Source: Brevibacillus antibioticus
GTDB taxonomy: Bacteria; Bacillota; Bacilli; Brevibacillales; Brevibacillaceae
Assembly: GCF_005217615.1 (NCBI RefSeq)
Contig: NZ_SZNK01000001.1
Span: forward strand, 4,751,001 to 4,815,000
Reading direction: 5' to 3'
Length of the DNA stretch: 64,000 nt
Positions 34,257 to 42,461 of this stretch are shown here, piece after piece (positions within the stretch are counted from its first letter, which is position 1; the number at the start of each line of letters is the position of its first letter). The translations under genes were made by a program, and so were the position numbers. The notes below the pieces were generated by a model. It worked only from the letters and a program-made list of their open reading frames with translations, was not told where the DNA came from and made no database searches.

Positions 34257-35579
34257 TTATCGTTGCTGGATATACTGCAAACTGTTTTCCATGATCTCTT
34301 TGAAAGGGGGAGCAACAATTTCTTGTCCCCATAATTTTACCCCGAGGTCTGTCTGCGGGTCATCAACAGCTATGTAAACTAATAGCTTTGGATCATCGCT
34401 TGGTGCAAATCCGATAAACGAATACGTATATTTTCCTTCGATGAAGCTTCCTTGTTGGTCGCGTTTCTCTGCTATTCCTGCTTGCCCAGCGACTATATAT
34501 TCTTTTATGGAAAAAGCTTTACTCGCTCCAGCAGCGCTGCTTATGGCTGATTCTAAAATCTCTCGAACCCTTTTGGCTGTTTCCTTTGTTATGACTTGCC
34601 TAACCTTATAATCGTGTTTCGTATCCGATTTCCCTTTTTTTGACATATGCGGTTTCAACAAATCACCACCGTTGGCAATCGCACCGATCGCCGCTACTTG
34701 CTGAATCGCAGTTGCAGTGCCAGCATGTCCCGTAGCTGCCATTGCTACATCGTATGGGGTATCCATTTTTGGTATCTGCCCAGCCTCTTCACCAAAAATA
34801 GTATCCGTCTTTGCGCCAAAACCAAATCGCTTTAAATATTTTCCAAGTGAATCCTTTGGTAAACGTTCGTAACCGAGCTTGGCGAATGCAACATTAGAGG
34901 AACGCTGGATTCCCTCTAGATACGTAATTTTCCCCCATCCTACACCGCGATTGTAGTCTTTTATCATCTGTCGTGGAGTGATTTCATATGTTCCAGAATC
35001 GTATACCTCGTTGTCATGATACCTCCCTTCTTCTATTGCGGCCGCCAAAGTAACGATTGGAAAAGCGACGACCGGATCAGGTATGGCTCTAACTGATTCT
35101 GCCAAACCGTCATTGTACTCATGTTTTCTACGACTTCCCATAGCAAGAATCTCTCCGGTATTCGGATCGGTTACGACGACACTCATATTTTCAGGATTAT
35201 AAGCTGCGTTCGTTTTATCCAGTGCTTCATCTACATAGGCTTGAATTTTCCGATCGATCGTTAAGACAGTACCTGAAGGCATTATGATTTCCGAAGCGTT
35301 CGTACTCTGACTCTTTCCTGTATTCGTCTGTTGTGCGCTCGGCACGGATGAGGTTACCTCCGAAGGTATCCATTGATAAGCGATAAACAATAAAGCAAAG
35401 GAAGCAACTGCGCCTCCGATTACCTTGGCATATTTTTTACGCTTTTTCATTTGTACGAGCAGCTCCCTTTCTCGACGGATATGACTCGCGATTTCATGTC
35501 GCTTATCCTCGTCCAGCTGAAGCGACGGAAATGATTGCAGCACTGTGCTTATCTCTTTTTCTTCAAAAAATGGCGTCAT
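34257..35579 (-). CDS. Anti-sigma-like membrane protein with inactive transpeptidase (pseudo-PBP) domain
   Basis: The short cytoplasmic N-terminus (1-48, charged, with RHEIASHIRRERELLVQ) is followed by one membrane helix (about 52-69) and an outer domain of ~340 residues that reads as a class B penicillin-binding transpeptidase: TIDRKIQ, GEILAM, RSSNVAFAKLG, ATGHAG, TYSFIGFAPSDDPK. The catalytic motifs are altered: GSTFK becomes VVAFP (171 Val for Ser, 174 Pro for Lys) and KTGT becomes QAGI (366-369); only SSN (227-229) remains. It cannot acylate a beta-lactam. It overlaps the upstream ECF sigma gene by 17 bases, so it is most likely that sigma factor's membrane partner. No zinc motif (HxxxCxxC) is present. 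Confidence 0.85.
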   Translation of the reverse strand: MTPFFEEKEISTVLQSFPSLQLDEDKRHEIASHIRRERELLVQMKKRKKYAKVIGGAVASFALLFIAYQWIPSEVTSSVPSAQQTNTGKSQSTNASEIIMPSGTVLTIDRKIQAYVDEALDKTNAAYNPENMSVVVTDPNTGEILAMGSRRKHEYNDGLAESVRAIPDPVVAFPIVTLAAAIEEGRYHDNEVYDSGTYEITPRQMIKDYNRGVGWGKITYLEGIQRSSNVAFAKLGYERLPKDSLGKYLKRFGFGAKTDTIFGEEAGQIPKMDTPYDVAMAATGHAGTATAIQQVAAIGAIANGGDLLKPHMSKKGKSDTKHDYKVRQVITKETAKRVREILESAISSAAGASKAFSIKEYIVAGQAGIAEKRDQQGSFIEGKYTYSFIGFAPSDDPKLLVYIAVDDPQTDLGVKLWGQEIVAPPFKEIMENSLQYIQQR

Positions 35580-36093
35580 GTAGATTGACCTCCCTGCCGC
35601 TATTGCCCATTTGTTTTTGCAATTCCTTGATGGCTCGATGGAGCGTCGTGCTGACTTTTGCTTCGCTCCAGCCCAAGATTTCTGCTGTCTCTGTTGTAGA
35701 TACTCCCTCTATCAATCGCAGGATTAGAACCTCTCGATACGTGCTTTTGAGGTGATTCATCGCTTCATAAACTTCTTGCAATTGTTCCTTTAACACCAAT
35801 GCCTTCTCAGGTGAGCGCTCTTTGGAAGTGAGGAGTCGGAGGACGTTTTCGGGAAACCAGTCCATCATTTTTTGCTTTCGCCTATAATCAATCGCTGCAT
35901 GGCGCGCGATGGTCAGAAGCCATGTCTTGGGCTGTGCCCTTCCTTCGTAGCTTGGTAAGGCTCTGAGCGCCTTCGTAAAAACTTCCTGGACTAAATCCTC
36001 GACATCTCTACGTCCGGTAAAATACGCAAGGTAATTGTAAATATCATGGCCGTATTGCTGAAACCATCGCTCTATTCGGTCATCGGAATCCAT
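35563..36093 (-). CDS. ECF RNA polymerase sigma factor
   Basis: 176 residues with sigma-2 (DIYNYLAYFTGRRDVEDLVQEVFTKAL, RTWLLTIARHAAIDYRRK-like) and sigma-4 (YREVLILRLIEGVSTTETAEILGWSEAKVSTTLHRA). ATG 36093 has AAGGAG 8 bases upstream; the longer frame to 36198 enters the promoter and was rejected. The gene overlaps the following anti-sigma-like gene, and a promoter of ECF shape lies upstream, so the pair is probably autoregulated. It will most likely control envelope-stress genes. Confidence 0.93.
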   Translation of the reverse strand: MDSDDRIERWFQQYGHDIYNYLAYFTGRRDVEDLVQEVFTKALRALPSYEGRAQPKTWLLTIARHAAIDYRRKQKMMDWFPENVLRLLTSKERSPEKALVLKEQLQEVYEAMNHLKSTYREVLILRLIEGVSTTETAEILGWSEAKVSTTLHRAIKELQKQMGNSGREVNLHDAIF

Positions 36094-36128
36094 TCGTACG
36101 CTCCTTTTTATGGGTTTGTACCTTATTA

Positions 36129-36153
36129 GACGCAAAACTGAGATTTGCTTACA
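36129..36153 (-). promoter_or_regulatory. Candidate ECF-type promoter of the sigma gene
   Basis: Minus strand TGTAAG (36153-36148), 15 bases, CGTC (36132-36129). This resembles TGAAAC/TGTAAC-N16-CGTC of Bacillus ECF promoters, with one mismatch in the -35 and a short spacer. Confidence 0.4.
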
Positions 36154-36234
36154 GTTTTTGATATAAAAAAATGAAGCATACTTCTGCCGCACTGGCAAAA
36201 ATATGCTTCATTCACTTGATCCGAAAAATCTAAG

Positions 36235-36323
36235 CGGAGAGAGTGGGATTCGAACCCACGCACGCCTCACGACGCCTAACGCATTTCGAGTGCGTCCCCT
36301 TATGACCACTTGGGTATCTCTCC
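36235..36323 (-). tRNA. tRNA-Ser (CGA)
   Basis: 89 bases on the minus strand with acceptor GGAGAGA/TCTCTCC, anticodon loop CTCGAAA (anticodon CGA), a long variable arm typical of serine tRNA and a GTTCGAATCC T-arm. The 3' CCA is not encoded. Confidence 0.95.
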
Positions 36324-36483
36324 ATATTTAGTTTGTCAGAAACATTACTTACTATAGCAAAATACAGTTAAAAATGCAAGACTCATTCCTCTGTATGCCC
36401 CTTGATTTGCGCGGCTCATTAGGCCAAACTAATAACAGCACAAACGATTGGTATCCGATCAGAAGAAAAGCGAGGAACATATA

Positions 36484-37203
36484 ATGAAACGTGAACGTTT
36501 GGACAAGGTGCTGGCCAATATGGCAATCGGCACGCGCAAGGAAGTGAAAGCATTAGTGAAGCAGCGACTGATCGTCGTAGACGGCGTTGTCGCAACAGAC
36601 CCAGGAATGCATGTCATTGCCGAGGAGCAGGAAATCCTCGTGGATGGAGAACCGCTTAACTTTAAGCGCTGGGTATACGTTTTACTGAATAAGCCGCCTG
36701 GAGTGGTTTCTGCTACAGAGGACAATGTCCATGAAACCGTAGTGGACTTGCTCCCGTATGAGTGGGCTATCAAAGTGCATCCGGTAGGCCGACTGGATAT
36801 TGATACAGAGGGTCTCTTGCTCTTGACCAATGACGGTCACCTCTCCCATAGCCTCTTGTCCCCGAAAAAGAAAGTGGACAAGGAGTACTTTGCCCGCATC
36901 GATGGCCGGGTCACTGAGCACCATGTACAGGAGTTTGCCAAGGGCGTGGAATTGGAGGACTTTACTACACTGCCAGCCAAGCTGGAGATTATCTCTTCAG
37001 GAGAAACATCAGAGATTCGTGTCACCATCATGGAAGGAAAGTTCCATCAAGTAAAACGGATGTTTGCTGCTTTCGACCTGCATGTCTCCTATCTACAACG
37101 GATTCGTATGGGCCCGCTTCACCTTGACCCGTCACTTGCCCCTGGTGAGTATCGCGAACTGACCGAAGAAGAGCTGAACATGCTGCAAAACGTAAACAAA
37201 TAA
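36484..37203 (+). CDS. RsuA/RluB-family pseudouridine synthase
   Basis: S4 RNA-binding domain (ERLDKVLANMAIGTRKEVKALVKQ, 3-60) and the pseudouridine synthase domain with the catalytic Asp in GRLDIDTEGLLLLTNDG. 239 residues, the size of the RsuA type that modifies 16S rRNA. ATG 36484 has GAGGA 8 bases upstream. It ends in two successive hairpins facing tadA. Confidence 0.9.
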   Translation: MKRERLDKVLANMAIGTRKEVKALVKQRLIVVDGVVATDPGMHVIAEEQEILVDGEPLNFKRWVYVLLNKPPGVVSATEDNVHETVVDLLPYEWAIKVHPVGRLDIDTEGLLLLTNDGHLSHSLLSPKKKVDKEYFARIDGRVTEHHVQEFAKGVELEDFTTLPAKLEIISSGETSEIRVTIMEGKFHQVKRMFAAFDLHVSYLQRIRMGPLHLDPSLAPGEYRELTEEELNMLQNVNK

Positions 37204-37205
37204 AG

Positions 37206-37738
<533 letters not shown>

Positions 37739-37915
37739 CTAAAGCTCCTTCAAAAACAGTCTTTCGTCCCGAACAAAGGACCCTTTTACCCCAAAAAGTT
37801 GATTCCAGAAGTTTTTGTCCCTACCCGTTCACATACTATCTGCGAGATTACATACATTAATGATGTAAGGAAGAAGTATGCAAATCATTGTAAGCCTCTT
37901 TCTGGAGGGATGTGA

Positions 37916-38413
37916 GTGGGCTTAACCTCTGCAAATACGTTATTTGATCGCTTTCACAGTCCGACTAGAGGTCTACTGGCAAAAGAAGAAGTGTTTTCCC
38001 ACATCGAACATACCATCTCATCAATAGGTGGTCCATTTGAAATTATTGTGGGAGCCGACTCTCAATTAAAAAGCCGCGGGACTTTTTTTGCTCTTGTGAT
38101 CACAGTGATCCGTCCCGGCCATGGGGGCACCTTCTTTTATCACAAATTTCAAGAACGCCGGTACTCATCCTTGCAGCAGCGTATATTCCAGGAAGCGATG
38201 TACGCAGTCGGACTTGCCACAGAAGTACGCCAATATTTGCGGGACCGCCACTTAGATACTCCCATCCGCCTGCATTTTGATATCGGCACGAATGGTCCTA
38301 CCCGTAAGTTTATCCAGTCTTTGTTGAGCTTAGCAGAAACCAATCACTTTCGTGCCGAGATCAAACCGAACTCCTTCTGTGCATCTACGATTGCCGACAA
38401 GTACACCAAGTAA
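37916..38413 (+). CDS. YkuK-family ribonuclease H-like protein (DUF458)
   Basis: 165 residues with the RNase H-like core VGADSQLKSRGTFFALVITVI and FDIGTNGPTRKFIQSLL, as in Bacillus YkuK. A GTG start at 37916 follows GGAGGGATGTGA. Role unknown in the family. Confidence 0.85.
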   Translation: MGLTSANTLFDRFHSPTRGLLAKEEVFSHIEHTISSIGGPFEIIVGADSQLKSRGTFFALVITVIRPGHGGTFFYHKFQERRYSSLQQRIFQEAMYAVGLATEVRQYLRDRHLDTPIRLHFDIGTNGPTRKFIQSLLSLAETNHFRAEIKPNSFCASTIADKYTK

Positions 38414-38539
38414 CAAAGCGGGCGGATTGCTAATGAGGCGTCCGCTTGGCTTTGTTTTGCCCTTATCCTGTTGGTTCAAACAATTCGGGACAAGTTTCTA
38501 CTTCTCCTGCCCATCTTGTTTTTCCCGTTGACAGAGTGA

Positions 38540-38568
38540 TTGACAATGTACGAGACGTGAGCTATTAT
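38540..38568 (+). promoter_or_regulatory. Promoter of the glcT-pts operon
   Basis: TTGACA (38540-38545), 17 bases, TATTAT (38563-38568). A second TTGACA lies 12 bases upstream. Confidence 0.75.
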
Positions 38569-38577
38569 AAGCTTTAA

Positions 38578-38591
38578 TTAAAGCGTTTTCA
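38578..38591. promoter_or_regulatory. cre site at the glcT promoter
   Basis: TTAAAGCGTTTTCA matches the CcpA consensus TGWNANCGNTNWCA at 13 of 14 positions and lies just after the -10, a position that would repress. Confidence 0.6.
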
Positions 38592-38594
38592 CAA

Positions 38595-38669
38595 GGCGTG
38601 TTACTGGTAATGCAGGCATGAGCCGAGAAGATCTTTTTCTTGTTAAAAAGGTTTTTTCGGCTCTTTTTT
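38595..38669 (+). promoter_or_regulatory. GlcT antitermination element (RAT) with overlapping terminator, upstream of glcT
   Basis: The RAT-like stem ggcgtgttactggtaatgcaggcatgagcc (written here as positions 38595-38624) overlaps the left arm of a terminator, gagccga/tcggctc (38620-38626, 38657-38663) followed by T6. Binding of active GlcT to the first stem would prevent the second, so glcT would control itself. Confidence 0.85.
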
Positions 38670-38780
38670 CTGATTAACGTCATGGTTCCTCGGCGTTTTT
38701 CATTGAATTGGATGTGACCGCTTGCGGTAAGCAAATACGGTCATGGACCGTTTTTGTCTATCGAAAGGTGGTGGAATGGA

Positions 38781-39638
38781 TTGTCCCGTGAAAAGGAAAA
38801 AACGTTCGCAATTACGCGTGTGTTGAACCATAACGTCGTACTCGTAGAAGAACCCGAATCCGGACAAGAAATTGTCCTGTTCGGAAAAGGAATCGGATTT
38901 GGCGCAAAACCCGGGATTACCATTACCGCCCAAGACTCGCGTGTGGAAAAGCGCTTCAGGCTCGAAAATGAAAACCATCAGAAGCAATATCAGAACATTC
39001 TGAGCCAAGTAGATCCTGCTGTCGTAGGAATTGCAGAAGAAATTATCGCTCTCATTGCGAGAGAGATTACGCCAGAATTGAACGAACACGTCCACGTTGC
39101 CTTGCCTGACCATATCCAGTTTGCCATCTATCGGCTCAATAACGGCATGGAGATCGTGAATCCCTTCTTGTTCGAAATCCAGACGCTGTACACGAAGGAG
39201 TACGCGCTGGCGAACCGGGCAGCGGATATGATCAAAAACGCATTTGACTTGGACATTCCAGATAGTGAAATCGGATTTCTGGCCTTGCACATTCACTCCG
39301 CGATCAGCTATGTTCCAGTAAAAAAGGCTGTCCAATTCACCAACATCATCACAGAGTTGGTAGGCCTGATTGAAGAGCGAACAGGTATTACGATTGAACG
39401 CAGTACCATTGATTACGTTCGCCTCATTACGCATTTGCGCTTTGCTGTTGAGCGCATCCGTCAACAAAAATTCATCAAGAACCCGCTTCTGGACCGAGTC
39501 AAAACCACCATGCCAGAAGCCTATCAATTGGCAACTGAGCTGGCTCAATACATCTCCACTCGTCTCGAGATCACTGTACCAGAAGACGAGGTTGGTTACA
39601 TGGCTCTGCACCTTTATCGCTTATTACAACAAAATTAA
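38781..39638 (+). CDS. glcT: PTS transcription antiterminator GlcT (BglG family)
   Basis: RNA-binding CAT domain (ITRVLNHNVVLVEEPESGQEIVLFGKGIGFG, first ~60 residues) followed by two PRD domains with conserved histidines (LPDHIQFAIYR, LALHIHS; LITHLRFAVER, MALHLYRLL). No ATG is available; TTG 38781 has AAAGGTGG upstream and gives 285 residues, close to Bacillus GlcT. A longer frame from a TTG at 38754 includes the ribosome site. PRD phosphorylation by EII and HPr decides activity. Confidence 0.93.
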   Translation: MSREKEKTFAITRVLNHNVVLVEEPESGQEIVLFGKGIGFGAKPGITITAQDSRVEKRFRLENENHQKQYQNILSQVDPAVVGIAEEIIALIAREITPELNEHVHVALPDHIQFAIYRLNNGMEIVNPFLFEIQTLYTKEYALANRAADMIKNAFDLDIPDSEIGFLALHIHSAISYVPVKKAVQFTNIITELVGLIEERTGITIERSTIDYVRLITHLRFAVERIRQQKFIKNPLLDRVKTTMPEAYQLATELAQYISTRLEITVPEDEVGYMALHLYRLLQQN

Positions 39639-39646
39639 ATCATAAT

Positions 39647-39743
39647 CCTGCGTGTTACTAGCTCGACTAGGCATGAGCGGTGAGATCATACGGACATAGT
39701 AAGGATGTCGTCGTATGAATTCAACCGTCTCATGCCTTTTTTG
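39647..39743 (+). promoter_or_regulatory. Second GlcT RAT/terminator, before the EIIA gene
   Basis: RAT-like stem at 39649-39680 (gcgtgttact...ggcatgagc) overlapping a long terminator aggcatgag/ctcatgcct (39669-39677, 39729-39737) followed by T6. It gates crr-ptsH-ptsI-EIICB. Confidence 0.85.
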
Positions 39744-39768
39744 GTTCAGACGCAAAAGGAGGATACTT

Positions 39769-40266
39769 ATGCTACGCGGTCTTTTTTCCCGGAAAAAACA
39801 ACAACAAGAGGTAACCTTTCTTGCACCATTAACAGGTGCCGTACTCCCCCTGTCCGAAGTTCCTGATCCTGTATTCGCGGGTAAAGTCGTCGGTGATGGT
39901 GTAGCCATTTTGCCAAGTGCAGACACGCTCGTCTCCCCTGTCGATGGAAAGGTAATGCATCTTTTCCCTACCCACCATGCTATCGGGCTGTCGACTGAAA
40001 GTGGTCTTGAGATATTGATGCATATTGGAATTGATACCGTGAAATTAAACGGGAAAGGCTTTACCCCATTTGTCTCGGTTGGCGATCAAGTGAAAGCAGG
40101 CGACAAGCTCATCCAATTCGACAAGAGTGTACTGGAAGAGGCGGGCTGCCCGATCGTAACACCCATCGTTATTACGAACGGTGATCGGGTTGCTGAAAAA
40201 AATGTGGTGGCAAAAGCTACTGTGCAAGCAGGTCAAGAGCCACTGATGACTGTCGTCTTAAAATAA
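39769..40266 (+). CDS. crr: PTS glucose-type EIIA component
   Basis: 165 residues; the phosphorylated histidine is in GLEILMHIGIDTVKLNGKGF and the docking region TGAVLPLSEVPDPVFAGKVVGDG is intact. Stand-alone EIIA, unlike B. subtilis PtsG, where it is fused to IICB. ATG 39769 has AGGAGG upstream. It precedes ptsH by 31 bases. Confidence 0.95.
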   Translation: MLRGLFSRKKQQQEVTFLAPLTGAVLPLSEVPDPVFAGKVVGDGVAILPSADTLVSPVDGKVMHLFPTHHAIGLSTESGLEILMHIGIDTVKLNGKGFTPFVSVGDQVKAGDKLIQFDKSVLEEAGCPIVTPIVITNGDRVAEKNVVAKATVQAGQEPLMTVVLK

Positions 40267-40297
40267 ACGCGAAGCACATGGTTGAGGGAGGTACAAC

Positions 40298-40564
40298 ATG
40301 GTTCAATTTGAAGTAACCGTCAATGTAGAAGGTGGGCTCCACGCGAGGCCAGCAGCTTTACTCGTGAATTGTTCGTCGCAATCTCAGTCAAAGATTACGC
40401 TGAGCAAAGGGACAAAACACGCAGATGGCAAAAGCATTCTGGGCATCATGACGTTGGGTGTCTCCCAAGGCGACACCCTGACCGTTCAGATCGACGGCGC
40501 GGATGAACAAAACGTAGCCAATGCGATTCAGCAGCTATTGGAGCAATCCTCGTCAAACATATAG
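40298..40564 (+). CDS. ptsH: Phosphocarrier protein HPr
   Basis: 88 residues; GLHARPAALLV carries His15 for EI phosphorylation and ADGKSILGIMTLGV carries Ser46, the HPr-kinase site needed for CcpA signalling. GGGAGG lies 7-8 bases before the ATG. Confidence 0.97.
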   Translation: MVQFEVTVNVEGGLHARPAALLVNCSSQSQSKITLSKGTKHADGKSILGIMTLGVSQGDTLTVQIDGADEQNVANAIQQLLEQSSSNI

Positions 40565-40596
40565 TGTAAACGACGGACAGGAAGGTGGAAGGATAT

Positions 40597-42309
40597 ATGT
40601 TAAAAGGAATCCCGGTTTCCGCTGGCATTTCGATTGCCCCTGTTTTACGCCTCACACACGAAACAGCCATCACGCAAGCAGAGTCAACGACTCCAGTGGA
40701 TACGACTCAGGAGCTAGGAATACTTAGCAAGAGCGTAGAGCAAGCACGCGAACAACTGCAAAAGCTAAAGGAACAAACCGAGGAACAATTAGGTTCGGAA
40801 AAAGCAGCCATCCTCTCTGCTCATATCGCCTTTTTGGATGACCCGGCATTTGTCGGGGAGATGAGTGCGCTCATCGAAAACCAACAACTGGTGGCATCTG
40901 CCGCCGTCTCGCAAGTAGCCGATCAGTTCATCGCTCTCTTTGAGAGTATGGACGATGCCTACATGAAAGAGCGTGCGGATGATATTCGTGATGTGAGCCG
41001 CCGTCTGATTCGAAATATTTCGGGCGGTGACACTGTCATCTCCTACCCGGAAGAGCCTTTTATCCTGGTTGCTTGGGACGTCACCCCATCCGAGACGCTT
41101 CAGCTTCCGCTCCAGCATGTACGGGGAATTGTCACGGCAAAAGGCGGCGCTACCTCTCATGCAGCCATATTGGCACGTTCTCTCGGTATTCCCGCTGTCA
41201 TGGGGGCAGGCGATACCTTAATGGAAAAGGTAGACTCCGGAAGTTTGCTAATCATCGATGGAACCTCTGGACAGCTGATTGTTTCGCCTGATGCGGATAC
41301 ACTGGCTGCCTTTCAGGAAAAAGCCGCGCAGGAAAAAAAGGAACGCCAATGGTACGAAGCCATTAAAGATCTACCTGCCGAAACAACCGATGGCCACCGC
41401 GTTCACCTAATGGCAAACATGGCCGTGCCAGAAGAATCAGATGCATTGATCACATCTGGTGTAGAAGGAATCGGGTTGTTCCGCTCCGAGTTTTTGTTCA
41501 TGGATCGCAGCACCCTTCCCGATGAGGCCGAACAATTTGCTGCCTACAAGCATGTAGCCGCTGCTTTTGGCGACAAGCCAGTCATCATTCGCACCTTGGA
41601 TGTTGGCGGTGACAAGCATTTGCCGGCACTCGCGCTTCCACAGGAGGAAAACCCGTTCCTTGGTTTCCGCGCAATGCGCATCTCGTTAGCCAGACCGGAG
41701 TTGTTTCTGGTGCAATTACGCGCTCTCTTGCGGGCCAGTGCATTCGGTCGTTTGCTGATCATGTTCCCGATGATTTCCCATCTGGAGCAGCTGCGTGAAG
41801 CCAAACGATTGCTGGAGCAAGCGAAAGCAGAGCTGCGAGCAGAAGGAATCGCTTTTGACGAGAACATCGCAGTAGGCATGATGATGGAGATTCCGGGTGC
41901 CTGCCTGCAAGCAGATGCGTTTGCAAAAGAGGTAGATTTTTTTAGCATCGGCACGAATGACCTCGTTCAATATACGCTGGCAGTAGACCGGATGAATGCC
42001 AATATCGCCGAGCTTTACAGCTACTACCATCCAGCCGTATTACGACTGATTTCACAAGTCATCGGAGCTTCCCATCGGGCAGGTATTTGGACCGGGCTGT
42101 GTGGGGAAATGGCGGGTGATCCGTTGGCAACCAAGCTCTTGCTCGGATTAGGGCTCGATGAGTTCAGTGGTGCCGCTTCGGTCATGCCAAAAGTCAAAGA
42201 ACGTATCCGCTCCACCAGCCTAGAGGAAGCGAAACAACTGGCCGAACACGTTCTTACACTCTCTACTGTAGACGAGGTCGTTCAATATCTGAAAGGCAAA
42301 GCCTTATAA
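40597..42309 (+). CDS. ptsI: PTS enzyme I
   Basis: 570 residues. The phospho-histidine is in GGATSHAAILARS (about 180-192); the PEP-binding part shows FRSEFLFMDR, DVGGDKHLPAL and GTNDLVQYTLAVDR. ATG 40597 has GGAAGG upstream. It transfers phosphate from PEP to HPr for the sugar permeases, including the EIICB encoded next. Confidence 0.97.
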   Translation: MLKGIPVSAGISIAPVLRLTHETAITQAESTTPVDTTQELGILSKSVEQAREQLQKLKEQTEEQLGSEKAAILSAHIAFLDDPAFVGEMSALIENQQLVASAAVSQVADQFIALFESMDDAYMKERADDIRDVSRRLIRNISGGDTVISYPEEPFILVAWDVTPSETLQLPLQHVRGIVTAKGGATSHAAILARSLGIPAVMGAGDTLMEKVDSGSLLIIDGTSGQLIVSPDADTLAAFQEKAAQEKKERQWYEAIKDLPAETTDGHRVHLMANMAVPEESDALITSGVEGIGLFRSEFLFMDRSTLPDEAEQFAAYKHVAAAFGDKPVIIRTLDVGGDKHLPALALPQEENPFLGFRAMRISLARPELFLVQLRALLRASAFGRLLIMFPMISHLEQLREAKRLLEQAKAELRAEGIAFDENIAVGMMMEIPGACLQADAFAKEVDFFSIGTNDLVQYTLAVDRMNANIAELYSYYHPAVLRLISQVIGASHRAGIWTGLCGEMAGDPLATKLLLGLGLDEFSGAASVMPKVKERIRSTSLEEAKQLAEHVLTLSTVDEVVQYLKGKAL

Positions 42310-42330
42310 AAGGTTTTGTCGCCCGAATAG

Positions 42331-42344
42331 TGTAAGCGCTTTCA
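42331..42344. promoter_or_regulatory. cre site before the EIICB gene
   Basis: TGTAAGCGCTTTCA fits the CcpA consensus TGWNANCGNTNWCA at all fixed positions. It lies between ptsI and the permease gene, so CcpA could repress a local promoter or roadblock the operon transcript. No clear -35/-10 pair was assigned. Confidence 0.7.
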
Positions 42345-42461
42345 ATCAATCGATCAGAATGGTCTCTCTCCGGCTTATTCCTTGTGCCCTCATCATTTTG
42401 CCATTCATCCGGAGAGCGGCTTCCCTGATAAATTCATCCCATTCCAAGGAGGTTTTATCCT

